From positions 310,001 through 374,000 of the forward strand of contig CP012821.1 in NCBI GenBank assembly GCA_001936135.1: a stretch of DNA of 64,000 nt. Reading direction: 5' to 3'. Below, one piece after another: positions 61,301 to 64,000 of this stretch. Below the pieces are notes generated by a model. That model had not been told where the DNA came from and made no database searches. It saw only the letters and a program-made list of their open reading frames with translations. Each line of letters starts with the position of its first letter. Position 1 is the first letter of the stretch. Both the position numbers and the translations under genes were made by a program. This DNA comes from Saccharomycopsis fibuligera x Saccharomycopsis cf. fibuligera. Lineage: Eukaryota; Ascomycota; Saccharomycetes; Ascoideales; Saccharomycopsidaceae.

Positions 61301-63145
61301 ATGGATTTATACGAACAGGCCCCTGATTCTGAGCTTTTTCTTAACGATGACTTCAACAGAATTCAACCAATTCTTCAGCGGCACGAAATAACTACTCGAG
61401 ATCTTCTCACTAAAGATGCAGAACAGTTGGCCAAGTTGACCGCAGTGGATGGCACTAAAAAAGGGGCTTCTACTGAACTCAAGCTGAAAGAATTTTTACA
61501 TTTGAAAGATGTGCTAAGTAGAGAATTTGAGACTTGTTTTGTGGTCGAAAATGCATATGAGACTTTGCAGCAGGCGCGTCAAAAGGAAAATTCTATTGAT
61601 AGTAAGGCTTGCAATAAACACCGTATAACTGCTACTACCAATAAATTTAGTACTGGAAGCAGACATCTTGATGATGCTTTGGGTGGGGGTATACCCACTG
61701 GTTACGTTATCGAGTTATCTGGCGAGAGCTCAGCAGGTAAATCACAACTCTTGATGCAAATGTCGCTTTTTTGCCAACTTCCAAAACTGTATGGAGGTCT
61801 TAACAACATAAACGAGCCAAACGAGACTAAAGCAGTTTTTATTTCTACCGAAGCTCCTGTTCCAGTGTCAAGATTGCTGGAACTTCAGAGGATAAATTTT
61901 TTGGAAAACCCCAATTTGACAAACTTACCCAAAGATCAACTACCTACATTGGATAACATTTTCACATTCTTTTTGCATAGCTGGGACAACCAATCCGAAA
62001 CCTTACTATTCCATCAACTTCCCCAACTCATTACTCAGCATAATGTGAGACTTGTAATCATTGATAGCTTGTCGCATCATTTGCGATCCAATTTAGCCCG
62101 TGATGAGAAAAATGAAACTAATCATTGGGATTACCGTATTCGTACGAACTTATACTTAAACCGATTGCTTGACCATTTCAAAACCCTTACAGAAAAGTTT
62201 GGTATAGCGGTGGTTGTTTCCAATCAAGTGACGTCAAGGCCATTGCCGCTGAAGGTGGAAGGGCCACAACCTCATAATATCCTCAATTATGAAAATCAGA
62301 TTGGTTGGTTTAGTGGTTGGGATCAAGCTAATATACATTATAATCAAATAGTGAGCAAGTACAGAGAGGATGTGACTTTGCTCAAGAGAAAGCAAGAAGA
62401 AAAACAAGAAGCAGGAACAATGAGATACATCGTGGCGGAAGTTTCTGCCACGGGGGAGGATATATATAATGAAGAAGTGACAGTGTTAAAAAAACGGAAG
62501 TTGGTTGATAATTCAGCATCAAACGAAATGAATGACAAGACGCTTGACTTGTTTGATCAGAAATCTGACTTTTCAAGTATAAATAACAATAACGAGCATG
62601 ATGATAACGAAATTAGCGCTACTAACAATACTAATAAAGGTTGGGATCAGAATAGCAACGAACGCAAATTACTTTTTGGATTCAACCGGATAGTACCTTG
62701 CTTGAACGCAAATTGGGCAAGAAGAGTGCCCATTCGATTATATTTGGCAAAAACAAGAAACCCCTTTGAAGTTAATGCCAAAAGGACGGAAATAAATAGT
62801 CGGAAACGACTAGAAAACGTTTTGAATTTGCAAATTGGTAGTGAGCAGAATGCATCAGCTCACCAAACTGCTGAGACCAATGAAACTAATCAAAACAATA
62901 TTACAAATGCTACGAATGGTGACTTAAGTCGAAATTTTCAGAAAAACAGCAAGATGGTATACGACAATAAGCCAATTCAGGTTGACCTGATTCCATTGAT
63001 GAATTTGGTCAATATTGCTGACAGCAATGACTTATATGATCGAAAGCATTATTTCATTAGAATTACAAATTCTGTGTTTGGCAACAATGGTAAGATGATG
63101 GAAGCAACTGTGGTTAAACAAGGATATAGATGTGTACATAGCTAG
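61301..63145 (+). CDS. RAD57: Rad51 paralogue Rad57 (homologous recombination)
   Basis: This is a 614-residue RecA-family ATPase. The Walker A motif is GESSAGKS (141-148), preceded by FSTGSRHLDDALGGGIPTGY, the RecA/Rad51 pattern. Walker B is VRLVIIDS (D255). VVVSNQVTSRP follows where Rad51 proteins have the L2 approach. Rad57 pairs with Rad55 to stabilise Rad51 filaments at breaks. It is about 150 residues longer than yeast Rad57 because of two polar inserts, one of Asn/Asp-rich sequence around 425-455 and one near 520-550 (NETNQNNITNATN). The C-terminus has WARRVPIRLYLAKTRNP, a conserved end segment. The start ATG at 61301 gives the acidic N-terminus expected. Confidence 0.94.
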   Translation: MDLYEQAPDSELFLNDDFNRIQPILQRHEITTRDLLTKDAEQLAKLTAVDGTKKGASTELKLKEFLHLKDVLSREFETCFVVENAYETLQQARQKENSIDSKACNKHRITATTNKFSTGSRHLDDALGGGIPTGYVIELSGESSAGKSQLLMQMSLFCQLPKLYGGLNNINEPNETKAVFISTEAPVPVSRLLELQRINFLENPNLTNLPKDQLPTLDNIFTFFLHSWDNQSETLLFHQLPQLITQHNVRLVIIDSLSHHLRSNLARDEKNETNHWDYRIRTNLYLNRLLDHFKTLTEKFGIAVVVSNQVTSRPLPLKVEGPQPHNILNYENQIGWFSGWDQANIHYNQIVSKYREDVTLLKRKQEEKQEAGTMRYIVAEVSATGEDIYNEEVTVLKKRKLVDNSASNEMNDKTLDLFDQKSDFSSINNNNEHDDNEISATNNTNKGWDQNSNERKLLFGFNRIVPCLNANWARRVPIRLYLAKTRNPFEVNAKRTEINSRKRLENVLNLQIGSEQNASAHQTAETNETNQNNITNATNGDLSRNFQKNSKMVYDNKPIQVDLIPLMNLVNIADSNDLYDRKHYFIRITNSVFGNNGKMMEATVVKQGYRCVHS

Positions 63146-64000
63146 AACATAATAGTCCGTATTTTCTATACTATAAAAAAAATCTGTGTCGTTTATAAGA
63201 CCCAGTCCACAATGCAAATCGAACAAACGTATTATCATCTGTAATGTATATCAACTGCTTTCTATAAAATGCTTAGCTTAGTTCTTTAAAGTTCGAAGTT
63301 TTTGATTATATGCACTTCTTAACTTACCTAACAGTTAGCTTTACTGATCTTTTTGATTTTAAGAAAGGGTTTGAGGGATTTTTTCAAAAGATGCAAGAGG
63401 TTGGTAATAGGGCTAAAAAAATAAATAGTTTTCCTTGCAAACTAAACATAGAGCATTTTCAAAGTATGCAAATGCGGGGACCGCTGTGAAAGGCTTTACT
63501 ATTTTAGAGCAAGACCTTCTACATTACCTTTTTTTTTTTTTTAACAACGCGTCTAGAATAAATTTTTAATTTGATTCAGGAAATTTTTGGACCATATAGT
63601 AGCTAAAACTTTAGGTTTTTCATTCGAGATTCCAGTTACATTCACACGTAAATAGATAATAGGTAAGGTGGCTCGAGAAAATGGCTGCAAGTTGATATGA
63701 TTATGCCGCTCTAAAAAGACTTCGAATTAAGGAAATCCCAAAGTAAAGAGAATAGAGAGAAATTGTATATAATTGACAATGCTTACACGACAGTCTTGTA
63801 CTTTTCAAGCTGATTATGCTCGTCATCTGTGGGTTTAATTCTTCAATAGCCTATTAAGTCTATCCGTACGGCACTCATCATTGGCAATATTAAAAGTACA
63901 TAAATTGTAAAAAGAAGCACGCCTTTTGGTATCTTCAGTCTAAGCAGTAGCCCTTGTTTATATGACTTGTGAGTGTTAACTATTAAACATGTTTATGGAA
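63146..64000. other. Terminal intergenic region, no gene seen
   Basis: AT-rich sequence with a T run near 63.53 kb. No coding region, tRNA or repeat is recognised. Confidence 0.5.

Overview
The window reads as nuclear DNA of an ascomycete yeast (Saccharomycotina), most likely from the CUG-Ser1 ('CTG') clade. Genes are compact and mostly intronless, the rare introns carry a TACTAAC-type branch point, and CTG codons sit at positions that are serine in homologues (for example codons 196 and 219 of the thiamine gene). Proteins below are described with the standard code; internal CTG codons should be read as serine. I cannot name the species.

Layout. 0-16.7 kb is ordinary gene-dense DNA: the end of an unidentified gene, a ThiE-ThiM-ThiD thiamine fusion (THI6-like), a four-TM membrane protein, RSM23, the divergent pair NIP7/PUS1 (PUS1 with an intron) and ITC1 (ATG-only first exon, one internal frameshift). 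16.7-28.65 kb is a roughly 12-kb stretch without a convincing protein gene. It holds a tRNA-Asn, a dispersed repeat, one decayed coding relic, long homopolymers and microsatellites, and a GC-richer core (about 22-26 kb) with many perfect palindromes. 28.6-39.4 kb is gene-dense again: a Pho85-type cyclin (CLG1-like), tRNA-Thr, CEG1, SGF73, ALG2 and a disordered unknown protein.

39.4-50.7 kb is a retroelement cluster built around tRNA-Val and tRNA-Gly. Element A is a degenerate Ty3/gypsy element whose gag-pol start codon lies in its own LTR. Element B is a younger, internally deleted Ty3/gypsy element with identical LTRs and a 5-bp target duplication. There is also a solo A-type LTR and a third repeat family that recurs near tRNA-Asn. 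51.3-63.1 kb carries a mitochondrial-type membrane protein, ATG15 and SRP72 (divergent), an AT-hook protein and RAD57, with a gene-free 2.2 kb before RAD57.

The genes do not form a pathway together; they are a normal housekeeping mixture (translation, chromatin, capping, glycosylation, autophagy, secretion, recombination). The parts most worth a second look are the palindrome-rich desert, the tri-domain thiamine enzyme, the ATG-only exon and frameshift of ITC1, and the nested tRNA-directed retroelements.
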